Shown piece by piece: positions 34,204 through 42,692 of a stretch of DNA of 58,743 nt (its first letter is position 1; every line of letters starts with the position of its first letter). The translations under genes and the position numbers were made by a program. The DNA comes from Candidatus Binataceae bacterium (GTDB lineage: Bacteria; Desulfobacterota; Binatia; Binatales; Binataceae), in NCBI GenBank assembly GCA_035508495.1, contig DATJMX010000019.1:1-58743 (forward strand). Direction: 5' to 3'. Under the pieces are notes generated by a model, which did no database searches, was not told the origin of the DNA, and saw only the letters and a program-made list of their open reading frames with translations.

Positions 34204-34980
34204 ATGGACAAATCAAGATCTTTCGACTTCGCATTCGTGTTATGCCGGCCTCAGTCGGCGGGGAATATCGGTGCAGCGGCGCGGGTGCTCAAGAACTTGG
34301 GCTTCTCCGATCTGCGGCTCGTCGCGCCGACGCCCAGGCACGGCGGACATGCGACTGCGATGGCGGTGCATGCCAAGGATGTTCTCGCCAGCGCAATCAC
34401 CTGGCCGGACCTGGCGCCCGCGCTGGCGGATTGCACGCTGACCGTGGGCACGACATGCCGTTCCGGGCCGTATCGCGAGGCTGCCGAGCCTTTGCGCGAC
34501 GTCGCGCCCGAGCTGGTGAAGCTGGCGGCATCGAACCGAGTCGCGATCATCTTCGGCGCCGAGGATCACGGCCTCACCAACGAGGAGCTGAAATTTTGCC
34601 AACGCCTGATCACGATTCCGACTGCGCCTGAGTATCGTTCGCTCAACCTCGCGCAGGCAGTGGGAATTGTTGCGTACGAGCTTGCGATGGCGATGGCGTC
34701 GCCAGGTGAGGCTCGGCAAGAGGAGCAGACATTCGCATCGGCGGTCGAAGTGGATGCGATGCTCGATCGGATGCGCGACGCGCTGCTCGCAATCGGTTTT
34801 CTACCCGACGACAACCCGGAGCACATCATGTTCACCTTGCGCGCGATCTTCGGCCGCAGCGGCCTGAGCGCGAGGGAGGTCGACGTGCTGAGCGGAATCG
34901 CGCGCCAGATGCGGTGGGCCGGCGAAGGTGGTCACGCCACGCTCGAAGCCAAGCGCTCTGCCGGCAAGAAATTACGCTGA
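34204..34980 (+). CDS. trmJ: tRNA (cytidine/uridine-32-2'-O)-methyltransferase TrmJ
   Basis: 258 residues. A SpoU/TrmD-type knotted methyltransferase that methylates position 32 of tRNA anticodon loops using SAM. Motif 1 is GNIGAAARVLKNLGF, motif 2 is FGAEDHGLTNEEL and motif 3 is YRSLNLAQAVGIVAYEL, which binds SAM in the trefoil knot. The C-terminal extension (about 170-258) with EHIMFTLRAIFGR is characteristic of TrmJ rather than TrmL. It appears to be monocistronic or to lead into the small downstream gene. An in-frame TTG nine bases earlier is a weaker start. Confidence 0.94.
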   Translation: MDKSRSFDFAFVLCRPQSAGNIGAAARVLKNLGFSDLRLVAPTPRHGGHATAMAVHAKDVLASAITWPDLAPALADCTLTVGTTCRSGPYREAAEPLRDVAPELVKLAASNRVAIIFGAEDHGLTNEELKFCQRLITIPTAPEYRSLNLAQAVGIVAYELAMAMASPGEARQEEQTFASAVEVDAMLDRMRDALLAIGFLPDDNPEHIMFTLRAIFGRSGLSAREVDVLSGIARQMRWAGEGGHATLEAKRSAGKKLR

Positions 34981-35041
34981 CGTTTTCCGGCTTGGCCGCG
35001 ACGCCCTCGATGCGCGATAATCGCGGCTCCGGCTGCCTCGA

Positions 35042-35302
35042 ATGGCTGAGATAATTTCATTCGCCGAGATTCAGCGCGCACGCCGCCGCGCTCGGGCACC
35101 CGAGCGCGCGAGCCTCGAGCAAGCGCTGCAAATCCTGCGTGAGAACCTCGCCAACGCAGCAAGAATGCTCGCCGACGCGGCTCCCCGCGAGCAACCGGAG
35201 CTTCTGACTCGCGTCGAGCATCTGGCTTCGATGGTCCGCTACGGCATGCGAATGCTCGGCACGGATCCATCGTTCGAGGAACCAACCTCGATCGAGCGCT
35301 AG
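35042..35302 (+). CDS. Small helical protein of unknown function
   Basis: 86 residues, basic N-terminus (EIQRARRRARAPERASLEQAL) followed by a long helix (RENLANAARMLADAAPREQPELL) that could form a coiled coil. No signal peptide, no cysteines, no family recognised. It lies 61 bp after trmJ in the same direction, so co-transcription is likely. It ends just before a repeat element. Confidence 0.55.
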   Translation: MAEIISFAEIQRARRRARAPERASLEQALQILRENLANAARMLADAAPREQPELLTRVEHLASMVRYGMRMLGTDPSFEEPTSIER

Positions 35303-35363
35303 CCAACAGTGACGATCATCTCAACATCATGCGAGCGCCATTCCAGACGCGAGCGCCCTTTTT

Positions 35364-35518
35364 CTGATTCCCTCTCCCTGACCAGGGAGAGGTCGGCGCG
35401 CGCGATGCGCGCGCCGGGTGAGGGTTGCCCGGATGCAGCTCGCATCCACACGCGCGCGGCCATTCGCGATCCAGACAACCCTCACCCTTGCCCTCTCCCC
35501 GGCCAGCGAGAGGGATTT
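35364..35518. repeat. REP-type inverted-repeat element
   Basis: The left part has the stem CCTCTCCCT-GACC-AGGGAGAGG followed by GCGCGCGC-rich inverted bases and GGTGAGGGTTGCCCGG. The right end carries the reverse layout (AACCCTCACCCTTGCCCTCTCCCCGG), so two halves face each other like a BIME. The same unit occurs inside a coding frame at 44.5 kb and in decayed form near 26.8 kb. It lies between the small trmJ-downstream gene and the alpha/beta hydrolase. Confidence 0.85.
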
Positions 35519-35541
35519 CAAAATCCGAGGCGTGTCGCGGT

Positions 35542-36189
35542 ATGAGCGAAGGACTCGATCTTCGAATCGTCAGCGTCGAGAAGGGCTACGAAATCGCCGG
35601 TGTGCAGCAGCTCTCGATTCATACCACCCGCGGCACGATTCCGATGATCCTGCATGCGGCGGCGGAGCCGCAGCGCGCGGCGATTTGCGTCTCGGGTGCG
35701 ATCGGCGGCCTCGACGGCCCTGCCTTTCTCTATCCACGGCTCGGTCTCGAGATGCCGCGGCGCGGCGTCTCGATCGCGCGTATCGACTACCGCATGCCCA
35801 ACGAGTTCGGCGATTGCGTGCTCGACACGATGGCCGGCATCGCAGTGCTCGGCCGCCTCGGCCATCGCCAAATCGCGACGATCGGTCATTCCTTCGGCGG
35901 CGCGGTCGCGATCAACGCTGGCACGATCAGCCCCGCCGTCACGACGGTGATCGCATTGTCGAGCCAGCTCGCAGGCGCGCACGTCGCGAGCGAGCTCGCA
36001 CCACGTCCGCTGCTGTTGATCCACGGCGATGCTGACGAGATTCTGCCGCCCGCGAGCTCCGAGGCGATCTACGAACGCGCGCAGGAGCCCAAGACGATCA
36101 GGATCATCCACGGCGCGAGCCATCGCCTCACCGAAGCCGACGACGAAATCTTCAATCTGACATCGGACTGGCTCCTTAACCGCATCTGA
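35542..36189 (+). CDS. Alpha/beta-hydrolase, dienelactone-hydrolase-like
   Basis: 215 residues. The nucleophile is in IGHSFGGAVA (about residues 116-125), the acid in HGDADEILPP and the His in IHGASHRLTEA. An N-terminal strand region (LSIHTTRGTIPMILHAAAEP) precedes it. Members of this group hydrolyse esters, lactones or thioesters; no partner clarifies the substrate. The ATG at 35542 is directly after the repeat element, and longer upstream frames run through the repeat and are not likely real. It is 16 bp before the methyltransferase gene. Confidence 0.85.
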   Translation: MSEGLDLRIVSVEKGYEIAGVQQLSIHTTRGTIPMILHAAAEPQRAAICVSGAIGGLDGPAFLYPRLGLEMPRRGVSIARIDYRMPNEFGDCVLDTMAGIAVLGRLGHRQIATIGHSFGGAVAINAGTISPAVTTVIALSSQLAGAHVASELAPRPLLLIHGDADEILPPASSEAIYERAQEPKTIRIIHGASHRLTEADDEIFNLTSDWLLNRI

Positions 36190-36205
36190 CCGACGGAGCA
36201 CTTTA

Positions 36206-37234
36206 ATGGCACCGGAAAAAATCGCGGGCGATCTGCCCGATACCGTAATGGCGATTGCGCAGGGACACACCGCGAGTGCCGCGTTGAAAGCTGCGGTTGA
36301 CCTGGAGCTCTTCACGCATATCGCACACGGCCTCGATACCGCCGAAAAGCTCGCCGGGAAAAAAGGCACGCCGCTGCGCTCGATGCGTATCCTGTGCAAC
36401 GCGCTCGTCTCGTTCGGGATGCTGCGCAAATCCGGCGGTCGCTATGAACTGCCTGCCGCGGTCTCCGCGATGCTAGTGAAAGGCTCGCCGGGCTACATGG
36501 GCGGCATGATGGCGATCACAGGCAGCCGAACGTTGTGGAACGAGCTCGCGCGGCTGTCCGATGTCGTCAAGGCGGGACATACTTTGATCGAAACTGGCTC
36601 GGCTGAGGCGGCTGACAATCCGTTCTGGGAAGATTTCGCGCGCGGCTCGCGCCTGATGGCGCAGATGACCGGTCCGATCATCGCCGACACACTCGCACCG
36701 ATCTTCGGCACGGCGGGTCCCAGGCGCGTCCTCGATATCGCGTGCGGCTCGGGATTCTACGGCATCAGTGTGCTCAAGAAATTCCCCGAGGCGCGCCTCA
36801 CCTCAGTCGATTGGGCAAAGGTGCTCAAGGTCGCCGAGCTAAACGCGCGCCAGGCGGGCGTCGCTGATCGCGTGGAATTTCGCCCCGCAGACGTTTTCAA
36901 CGACGACCTCGGCAGCGGCTACGATCTCGTCATGGCCGTGAACATCTACCATCACTTCAGCCCCGACAAATGCATCGAGCTGTCGCGCCGCCTTCACGAT
37001 GCGGCCGCACCCGGCGCCCACCTCGCGATGGTCGACATGATCCCCGATGAATCGCGCGAGAAAAACCAGTTCGCGCTCGCGTTCGCATTGACGATGCTAA
37101 TCTGGACGCACGAGGGCGATACATACACGCTGAGCGAATATAGAAAAATTCTCGAGAGCGGCGGCTGGCACGACATCGAATTCAAACCCGTCAGCGGCCC
37201 GATGCCGTCGCAGCTAATCATAGCCAAGCAGTAG
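36206..37234 (+). CDS. SAM-dependent O-methyltransferase (dimerisation domain + class I fold)
   Basis: 342 residues. Residues 1-110 are a helical winged-helix dimerisation domain (TASAALKAAVDLELFTHIA, then LAGKKGTPLRSMRILCNALVSFGML), as in acetylserotonin/caffeate-type O-methyltransferases. The class I methyltransferase domain follows with motif I VLDIACGSGFYG (about 173-184), motif II EARLTSVDW and motif IV YDLVMAVNIYHHF. The substrate is probably a phenolic or polyketide-like compound. It is co-directional with the alpha/beta hydrolase, separated by 16 bp, so a small shared metabolic function is possible. Confidence 0.87.
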   Translation: MAPEKIAGDLPDTVMAIAQGHTASAALKAAVDLELFTHIAHGLDTAEKLAGKKGTPLRSMRILCNALVSFGMLRKSGGRYELPAAVSAMLVKGSPGYMGGMMAITGSRTLWNELARLSDVVKAGHTLIETGSAEAADNPFWEDFARGSRLMAQMTGPIIADTLAPIFGTAGPRRVLDIACGSGFYGISVLKKFPEARLTSVDWAKVLKVAELNARQAGVADRVEFRPADVFNDDLGSGYDLVMAVNIYHHFSPDKCIELSRRLHDAAAPGAHLAMVDMIPDESREKNQFALAFALTMLIWTHEGDTYTLSEYRKILESGGWHDIEFKPVSGPMPSQLIIAKQ

Positions 37235-37272
37235 AGATTCACTCGCGACGCTGTTGCGTCTAAAATCGCGCA

Positions 37273-38277
37273 ATGGCTTCCGGACAGAAAATCGCCGTAG
37301 TCGGCGCCACCGGCGCGGTCGGGCAGACCGTGCTCAGGATTCTCGAACAGCGCAACTTCCCCGTGCGCGAATTGACCGCGCTCGCCTCCAAACGCTCCGT
37401 TGGCAAGACGGTCACGTACAAGGGCGAGCAAATCCCGGTCAAGGAACTCACGACGGAGAGCTTCAAGGGAATCGAGCTGGCGTTCTTCTCCGCGGGCGGC
37501 GATCAGTCGCGCGCGTTCGCGCCGGCGGCAGTGAAAGCCGGCACGATCGTGATCGACAAGTCGAGCGCGTTCCGGATGAACCCCGACGTTCCGCTCGTCG
37601 TGCCCGAGATCAACGGCGCCGCCGCGAAGAATCACAAGGGCATCATCTCATGCCCCAACTGCACGACGATCGTCACCGTGATGCCGCTGAAGCCGTTGCA
37701 CGATGCGGGCGGACTCAAGCGCGTGATCGCCACCAGCTTCCAGGCCGTGTCGGGCGCGGGCGTCAACGGAATCGACGAGCTGCGTCAGCAGACCCTCGCA
37801 TGGGCGCGCGGCGAAAAGCTCAAGGTCGAATTTTTTCAGCATCAGATCGCGTTCAACGTGATTCCGCATATCGACAAGTTCACCGAGGGCGGCTACACGG
37901 GCGAGGAAATGAAGCTCACCAACGAGGTGCGCAAGATCCTCGCCCTGCCCAACCTCGCGATCTCGGCAACCACGGTCCGCGTGCCGGTCTTCACCGCGCA
38001 CTCGATCTCGGTCAATGCCGAGACCGAGCGTCCCGTCGGCACCGCGGGAGCGCGCGCGGCGTTCGAGCGCTTCCCGGGGCTGCGTCTGTACGACGATCCG
38101 GCGCACAACCAGTATCCGATGCCGATCATGGTCGAGGGACAGGACGACTGTTACGTCGGCCGAATCCGCGACGATATCAGTTGCGCCAACGCGCTGAACT
38201 TCTGGGTCGTCGGCGATCAGCTGCGCAAAGGCGCCGCACTCAACGGCGTGCAGACCGCGGAGCTGCTGATTCAGTAG
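37273..38277 (+). CDS. asd: Aspartate-semialdehyde dehydrogenase
   Basis: 334 residues. It reduces aspartyl phosphate to aspartate semialdehyde with NADPH, the branch point to lysine, threonine and methionine. Visible features are the nucleotide loop AVVGATGAVGQT (about 8-19), the catalytic Cys130 in CPNCTTIVTV, and the His/Arg set in the second half (ATSFQAVSGAGVNG, VPVFTAHS). Length fits the bacterial enzyme. It sits about 3 kb upstream of the SAM-riboswitch operon, with which it shares the aspartate-family theme, but it has separate flanks. A perfect 18-bp palindrome follows the stop. Confidence 0.96.
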   Translation: MASGQKIAVVGATGAVGQTVLRILEQRNFPVRELTALASKRSVGKTVTYKGEQIPVKELTTESFKGIELAFFSAGGDQSRAFAPAAVKAGTIVIDKSSAFRMNPDVPLVVPEINGAAAKNHKGIISCPNCTTIVTVMPLKPLHDAGGLKRVIATSFQAVSGAGVNGIDELRQQTLAWARGEKLKVEFFQHQIAFNVIPHIDKFTEGGYTGEEMKLTNEVRKILALPNLAISATTVRVPVFTAHSISVNAETERPVGTAGARAAFERFPGLRLYDDPAHNQYPMPIMVEGQDDCYVGRIRDDISCANALNFWVVGDQLRKGAALNGVQTAELLIQ

Positions 38278-38280
38278 AGC

Positions 38281-38298
38281 CACGCGCGATCGCGCGTG
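38281..38298. repeat. 18-bp perfect palindrome after asd
   Basis: CACGCGCGATCGCGCGTG begins three bases after the asd stop. As RNA it would fold into a short hairpin without a U-tract; it might be a 3' processing or weak termination element, or a protein-binding site. Confidence 0.5.
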
Positions 38299-38376
38299 CA
38301 TTCTGGCGGGATTTAGGGCTAGTTTGGCGAGACTATGATGGTCTCGTCGGCGAGGCCCTTTGCCTGGAGAAGCTGA

Positions 38377-39303
38377 ATGATTCCGTTTACCGGTAATCCG
38401 CTCAATCGCGCGAGTGAAAAGCGCCTCGACACCGAATGGCTCACCGCGAAGCGGCGCGATCCGTCGTCTCTCGTGCTGCCGCTCTGGAAGCTGCAGCCGC
38501 TGATCGTCGAGGCCGACGATGCGGACAATCCGACCGCGCTCGGCCTGCTGAAGCCTGACATCGCCGACTCGCTCGCAAGTGACAATGCGATCTGTGTGTT
38601 CCTCGGTCTCGATAATCGCGAGCGCGCGATGTTCGCGCTCGACATTTCATCGTCGAACGATCCGACAACTTCCGGACCGCTCACGGGCAAGGGATATTTT
38701 CGCGATGCGCGGATGGCCGCGTCTATTGTATCGATCCCGCATGCGGCGCTTATCGCGCAGGCCAAGGCGATGGTCGATTGGCATCAGCGCCACGGGTTCT
38801 GTCCGAACTGCGGCGCCCCCACCAAGCTGATGGACGCCGGCTATAGGCGCTTATGCGATAAGTGCAAGGCCGAGCATTTTCCGCGTACCGACCCTGTAGT
38901 GATCATGCTCGCGACGTACGGCGACGAATGCCTCGTCGGACGCGGCAAGCAATTCCCGCAGGGCATGTTCTCGGCACTCGCGGGATTTATCGAACCGGGC
39001 GAAACAATCGAAGAGGCGGTGCGTCGCGAGCTGATGGAAGAAGCTAACATCAAAGTCGGCGAGGTGAGCTACTACGCGACGCAGCCGTGGCCATTTCCGT
39101 CGTCGCTCATGATCGGATGCTTCGCCAAGGCCGAAAAGCGCGAAGCCAAGGCCGATGACACGGAGTTAGCGGAAGTGCGATGGATCGAGCGTTCCGCCGC
39201 CCGTCAGCTCATTGCCGGCAAGCGCATCAACGGCGTGATGGTCCCGCCGCCGATCGCAATTGCGCATCACCTGATAAAGACCTGGGCGCTGCGCGACGAT
39301 TAG
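38377..39303 (+). CDS. nudC: NAD+ diphosphatase / deNADding enzyme NudC
   Basis: 308 residues, including an N-terminal domain of about 130 residues, a zinc ribbon (Cys142, 145, 160, 163; CPNCGAPT and CDKC) and the Nudix box GFIEPGETIEEAVRRELMEE (about 203-222). The QPWPFPSSLM motif that marks NudC follows. The enzyme cleaves NADH or removes the NAD cap from RNA. In the Nudix box the last usual Gly is Asn (EEAN), a tolerated variation. It overlaps the convergent DUF2383-like gene by 4 bp. Confidence 0.92.
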   Translation: MIPFTGNPLNRASEKRLDTEWLTAKRRDPSSLVLPLWKLQPLIVEADDADNPTALGLLKPDIADSLASDNAICVFLGLDNRERAMFALDISSSNDPTTSGPLTGKGYFRDARMAASIVSIPHAALIAQAKAMVDWHQRHGFCPNCGAPTKLMDAGYRRLCDKCKAEHFPRTDPVVIMLATYGDECLVGRGKQFPQGMFSALAGFIEPGETIEEAVRRELMEEANIKVGEVSYYATQPWPFPSSLMIGCFAKAEKREAKADDTELAEVRWIERSAARQLIAGKRINGVMVPPPIAIAHHLIKTWALRDD

Positions 39304-39743
39304 GAGTGCGGACCGCCGAAGAGACGTAGCACATCCGATTCCGTTATCACCGCGGCGCGGATGTCATGGAGCTGACGCTCGATCAGGTTGCGCAATTCCG
39401 CGGGCGGCTTCTCGTCAAGCGCCTTTTCGTACTCGCCGATAATCTCCTCGTCGTCGCGCCGGCACCATTCGAGGACGCCCGTGTCGCCCTTGCTCATCGC
39501 GACGCTGAGGTCCAACGCCTCGCGATCGATGAACCCCGCGAGCGTGCCGCTGTCGGTGGACTTGAAACCCAGGCCTTCCTGAACGGCCTGGAGCTCGCGC
39601 ACGAAACGATGGCGCTGCTCGGCCTGCTGATTAAGGAAGTGCTCGAAGTTGGCGCGCTCGACATCGCCGGCCGCGTGACGAAAACGTTTCTCGCTATCTA
39701 TGTCCACCGCGATGAGGCGTTCAAGGATTTTGCACGTGTCCAT
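39300..39743 (-). CDS. DUF2383/PA2169-like four-helix protein
   Basis: 147 residues, mostly helical: MDTCKILERLIAVDIDSEKRF begins a four-helix bundle related to ferritin-like DUF2383 proteins (PA2169 type). The E/H/D pattern typical of a metal site in true ferritins is only partly present. GGAGG 8 bases before the ATG at 39743 decides the start over the in-frame ATG 15 bases upstream. Function unknown; members are often stress related. Confidence 0.7.
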   Translation of the reverse strand: MDTCKILERLIAVDIDSEKRFRHAAGDVERANFEHFLNQQAEQRHRFVRELQAVQEGLGFKSTDSGTLAGFIDREALDLSVAMSKGDTGVLEWCRRDDEEIIGEYEKALDEKPPAELRNLIERQLHDIRAAVITESDVLRLFGGPHS

Positions 39744-39876
39744 AAGACGTGCCTCCATTTGCTAGAAGCATCGGATATGCCATCGACGCGGCAGCTAAGA
39801 GCCAGTGTTCTCGATCCGCGATCGGGCCTGAATCGCGAAAATCTTACCGCGTCGATAGCTCAACAATTCGTTGCTA

Positions 39877-40371
39877 TCACGCGCGCGATTTTCTCGTCCG
39901 CACCACCTTCTTTGCCGCGCTGACTCGTTGTTTTCGTCCACCCATCTTTGAAGCTGAACGAGCTTGGCGGCTGAGCGCCTTCTTCGATACCGCCGCCTTG
40001 CCCTTGCGCTTGAGCGCTCCCTCGGTTGCGCGCGAACGTTTGCGCGCCGGCTTATGCGGATGCTTCGCGCTCGCGCTATCCAGCTCCGCCTTGTGTCGCG
40101 TGCTCGCCGTGGAGTTGGTCGATTTAGGCGTTTCGAGCCTCACGCCGGCGCGGCGCGCTTTCGAAAGCCCGATCGCGATCGCCTGTTCAGCGGAACGTGC
40201 CCCGTGTTTTCCCTTCCGAATGTGATGAATTTCCTCCCGCACGAACTCGCCGGCTTGCGTCGACGCTGATTTCCCCTCGCGCGCGTCTTCCTTTGCTCGC
40301 TCGACAGTTTCCTTTTCGGGCATCAATCCTACTCCTTGCAGCACTCGCCGAATCGCTTCGTCGATCGTCAT
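39877..40371 (-). CDS. DUF6496 basic protein
   Basis: 164 residues if it starts at 40371. The middle holds GEFVREEIHHIRKGKHGARS followed by AEQAIAIGLSKARRAGV, the DUF6496 signature. The C-terminal 70 residues are lysine/arginine/alanine-rich (KPARKRSRATEGALKRKGKA), like histone-like or nucleic-acid-binding tails. It could bind DNA or RNA; nothing more is known. The start is unclear; an ATG at 40401 is also in frame. It is divergent from the riboswitch operon, whose promoter region starts about 45 bp away. Confidence 0.65.
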   Translation of the reverse strand: MTIDEAIRRVLQGVGLMPEKETVERAKEDAREGKSASTQAGEFVREEIHHIRKGKHGARSAEQAIAIGLSKARRAGVRLETPKSTNSTASTRHKAELDSASAKHPHKPARKRSRATEGALKRKGKAAVSKKALSRQARSASKMGGRKQRVSAAKKVVRTRKSRA

Positions 40372-40416
40372 ACCCTGAGATCGACGCAATCGACATGCCA
40401 TCGCCTTTGCGAGCCG

Positions 40417-40442
40417 TTGACAGACGGGGCGCTCTGTATAAG
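40417..40442 (+). promoter_or_regulatory. Possible promoter of the SAM-riboswitch operon
   Basis: TTGACA at 40417-40422 and TATAAG at 40437-40442, separated by 14 bp (shorter than the optimum of 17). It lies just upstream of the riboswitch, in the right place for its transcript. Confidence 0.35.
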
Positions 40443-40463
40443 TCTGGTTGGTCCGTAGTGTTG

Positions 40464-40577
40464 CCTTATCGAGAGCGGCGGAGGGACTGGCCCGACGATG
40501 CCGCAGCAACCGACCCGTCCCGGGTGCAGGTGCTAACTCCTGCAGGAGCCCATTTGAGGGATTCCTGGAAGATAAGG
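40464..40577 (+). ncRNA. SAM-I riboswitch (S-box)
   Basis: All conserved blocks of the SAM-I aptamer are present in order: P1 5' strand CCTTATC (40464-40470) with 3' strand GATAAGG (40571-40577), then GAGAGCGGCGGAGGGA, CTGGCCC, GATGCCGCAGCAACC, a P3 stem (GACCCGTCCCGGGT), AGGTGCTAACTCC and GGAAGATAAGG. It lies 83 bases upstream of the ThiF-like start. No clear terminator with a U-tract follows the aptamer, so control may be by translation initiation or an atypical terminator. SAM binding should lower expression of the following sulfur-transfer operon when methionine is plentiful. Confidence 0.96.
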
Positions 40578-40660
40578 CGAGAGTGAATAACCCTCGTCTT
40601 AGCAGTTAGCGGATCGGGAACGACGTTCGGGCGCGTTCGGCGGCACACGACGTTGAAACG

Positions 40661-41380
40661 ATGACGCTTGGGAAAATATTGATCGTTGGCGCTGGCGGGT
40701 TGGGAGTTCCGGCCGCGTGGGCGCTCGCCCGCGATGGCGCGGCGTCAATCACGATTATCGATCCCGATCCGATCGAGTTGTCGAATCTGCCGCGCCAGGT
40801 GATTTACACAACGAGTGATATCGGCCGTCCCAAAGCGGAAGCCGCGCGGGATTTTCTGCGCGGGCGATTCCCGGGGACCGAGATCGATGCGCGCGCTATC
40901 GCGCTCGACGCATCGAACGCGCGCGATCTGATCGTTGCGCACACCTTCGTGATCGATGCGACTGACAGTCCGCTCGCCAAGTTTCTGATTAACGATGTCT
41001 GCCTCGCGCTCGGCGTACCATTTGTTTATGCAGGCGTGATCGGGATGACGGGGCAGGCGATGACGATCATTCCCGGCGCGACGGCATGCCTTCGATGTAT
41101 CTTCGAAGAGCCGCCGTCCGAGGTTGAGATCGCGACTTGCCGCGACGCGGGGATTATCGGACCGATCGCGAGCGCGATCGGCGAAATCCAGGCGCGCGAG
41201 GCACTTCGAGTGTCGCGCGGGATCGAACCGATGCTGGCTGGAAAAATTCTGACTTACGACGGAGCCGCGGCTCCGCGCGTTCGGATCATTTCTTTAAGTG
41301 CGCGCCCTGGATGTGCGTGCGGCGCCGTTGCCAAAGGATCAGAGCGGGAGAGAAAGGAACACGATGAGCTACGTCATTAA
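40661..41380 (+). CDS. E1/ThiF-like adenylyltransferase (sulfur-carrier activator, HcyF/MoeB-like)
   Basis: 239 residues and complete in motifs: GAGGLG (10-15), Asp34 in IIDPDPIELSNLPRQ with Arg45, Lys58, TDS (101-103), Cys160 in ATCRDAGIIGP as the possible thioester or persulfide Cys, and zinc cysteines 143/146 and 218/220. It should use ATP to adenylate the C-terminal glycine of a ThiS/MoaD-like carrier so that sulfide can form a thiocarboxylate. It is the first gene after the SAM riboswitch and its stop overlaps the next gene by 17 bp. The natural partner is the CysO-like carrier two genes on; HcyF of the Wolinella system is the closest functional parallel I know. No Shine-Dalgarno is obvious. 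Confidence 0.88.
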   Translation: MTLGKILIVGAGGLGVPAAWALARDGAASITIIDPDPIELSNLPRQVIYTTSDIGRPKAEAARDFLRGRFPGTEIDARAIALDASNARDLIVAHTFVIDATDSPLAKFLINDVCLALGVPFVYAGVIGMTGQAMTIIPGATACLRCIFEEPPSEVEIATCRDAGIIGPIASAIGEIQAREALRVSRGIEPMLAGKILTYDGAAAPRVRIISLSARPGCACGAVAKGSERERKEHDELRH

Positions 41381-42623
41381 CCTCAAGTGCCGGGAGTGCG
41401 GGCAGGATTATCCAATCAGTCCGGTGCACGTCTGCGAGACTTGCTTCGGTCCGCTCGAAGTCACCTACGACTACGCCAAGATTCGCGCCGCGCTCACGCG
41501 CTCGGTGATCGAGAAGCGCCCGCATAACCTTTGGCGCTATCGCGAGCTGCTGCCCGTGGAGAGTGACCCCAAAATTGGACCGCATTCGGGTTTCACGCCG
41601 CTCGTCAAAATGACGCGGCTCGGCAAGGAGCTCGGGCTCAAGAATCTCTACGTCAAGGACGACACCGTCAATCATCCGACGCTCTCGTACAAGGACCGCG
41701 TCGTGTCGGTTGCGATCTCGAAGGCGCTCGAATTCGGCTTCAAGACCGTATCGTGCGCCTCGACCGGCAACCTCGCGACCGCGGTCGCCGCCCATGCCGC
41801 GCGCGCGGGTCTCAATTGCTACATCTTCATGCCCGAGGGGGTTGAGAGCGGAAAGATCGTCGGCTCGTCGATCTACGGCGCTCAGGTGATCACGATTCGC
41901 GGCAACTACGACGATGTGAATCGCCTGTGCAGCGAGATCGCCGACAAGTACGGATGGGCCTTCGTCAATATCAACCTGCGGCCGTACTATACCGAGGGCG
42001 CCAAGACCTTCGGCTTCGAAGTGGCGGAGCAGCTCGGCTGGCGCCTGCCCGATCATATCGTCGTTCCGACCGCGGGCGGCACGATTCTTCCCAAGGTCGC
42101 GAAAGCCTTCAAAGAGTTAAAGGAAGTCGGCCTCGTCAAGGGCGGCGATTTCAAGATTCACTCGGCGCAGGCCGCCGGCTCCGCGCCCGTCATTCATGCG
42201 CTGCACAAAGGCACTGACCTCATCACGCCGGTGAAGCCCGACACGATCGCGAAGTCGATCGCGATCGGCAATCCCGCTGACGGCTACTACGTGCTGCGCG
42301 CGGTGCGTGAGTCAGGCGGATGGGGCGACGTCGCGACCGATGCCGAGATTATCGATGCGATCAAGCTGCTCGCGCGCACCGAGGGTATCTTCGCCGAGCC
42401 CGCCGGCGGCACTACGCTCGCCGTGACGCTCAAGCTCTTGAAGCAGGGCCGCATCAAGCCCGACGAAACCGTCGTAGTCTCGATAACCGGCAACGGCTAC
42501 AAGACGCTCGAGGCGGTTGCAAACGCGATTCAGCAGCCCGCAGTGATCGAAGCGCGGCTCAAGGATTTCGACGCGCTGTTCGAGCGCCTCGGCGGACGGC
42601 GCGAGGTTCAGGGCGCGGCCTGA
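41364..42623 (+). CDS. thrC: Threonine-synthase-like PLP enzyme with N-terminal zinc ribbon
   Basis: 419 residues. A zinc ribbon (Cys9, 12, 24, 27) precedes a fold-type II PLP enzyme: the PLP lysine is Lys110 in HPTLSYKDR, the phosphate loop is SCASTGNLAT, and the C-terminal glycine loop is VSITGNGYKT. This matches threonine synthase, which turns O-phosphohomoserine into threonine. The PLP motif (TLSYKDR) differs from the usual TGSFKDR. Placement under a SAM riboswitch, between an E1 enzyme and a sulfur carrier, fits poorly with threonine supply and suggests that it may transfer sulfur to O-phosphohomoserine or coordinate that branch; this is inference. AAGGAA precedes the ATG and it overlaps the ThiF-like gene. 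Confidence 0.88.
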   Translation: MSYVINLKCRECGQDYPISPVHVCETCFGPLEVTYDYAKIRAALTRSVIEKRPHNLWRYRELLPVESDPKIGPHSGFTPLVKMTRLGKELGLKNLYVKDDTVNHPTLSYKDRVVSVAISKALEFGFKTVSCASTGNLATAVAAHAARAGLNCYIFMPEGVESGKIVGSSIYGAQVITIRGNYDDVNRLCSEIADKYGWAFVNINLRPYYTEGAKTFGFEVAEQLGWRLPDHIVVPTAGGTILPKVAKAFKELKEVGLVKGGDFKIHSAQAAGSAPVIHALHKGTDLITPVKPDTIAKSIAIGNPADGYYVLRAVRESGGWGDVATDAEIIDAIKLLARTEGIFAEPAGGTTLAVTLKLLKQGRIKPDETVVVSITGNGYKTLEAVANAIQQPAVIEARLKDFDALFERLGGRREVQGAA

Positions 42624-42692
42624 GCGCGCCTTGTCTGCATAATGCGCGAAGCATAAGTCTCAGATTTACCAGTCAGGAGGATTGTTTGGCCT

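Noticed and set aside
35425..35541. N-terminal extension of the alpha/beta hydrolase through the REP element
   Set aside because: The extension is translated repeat sequence; the family starts near the ATG at 35542.
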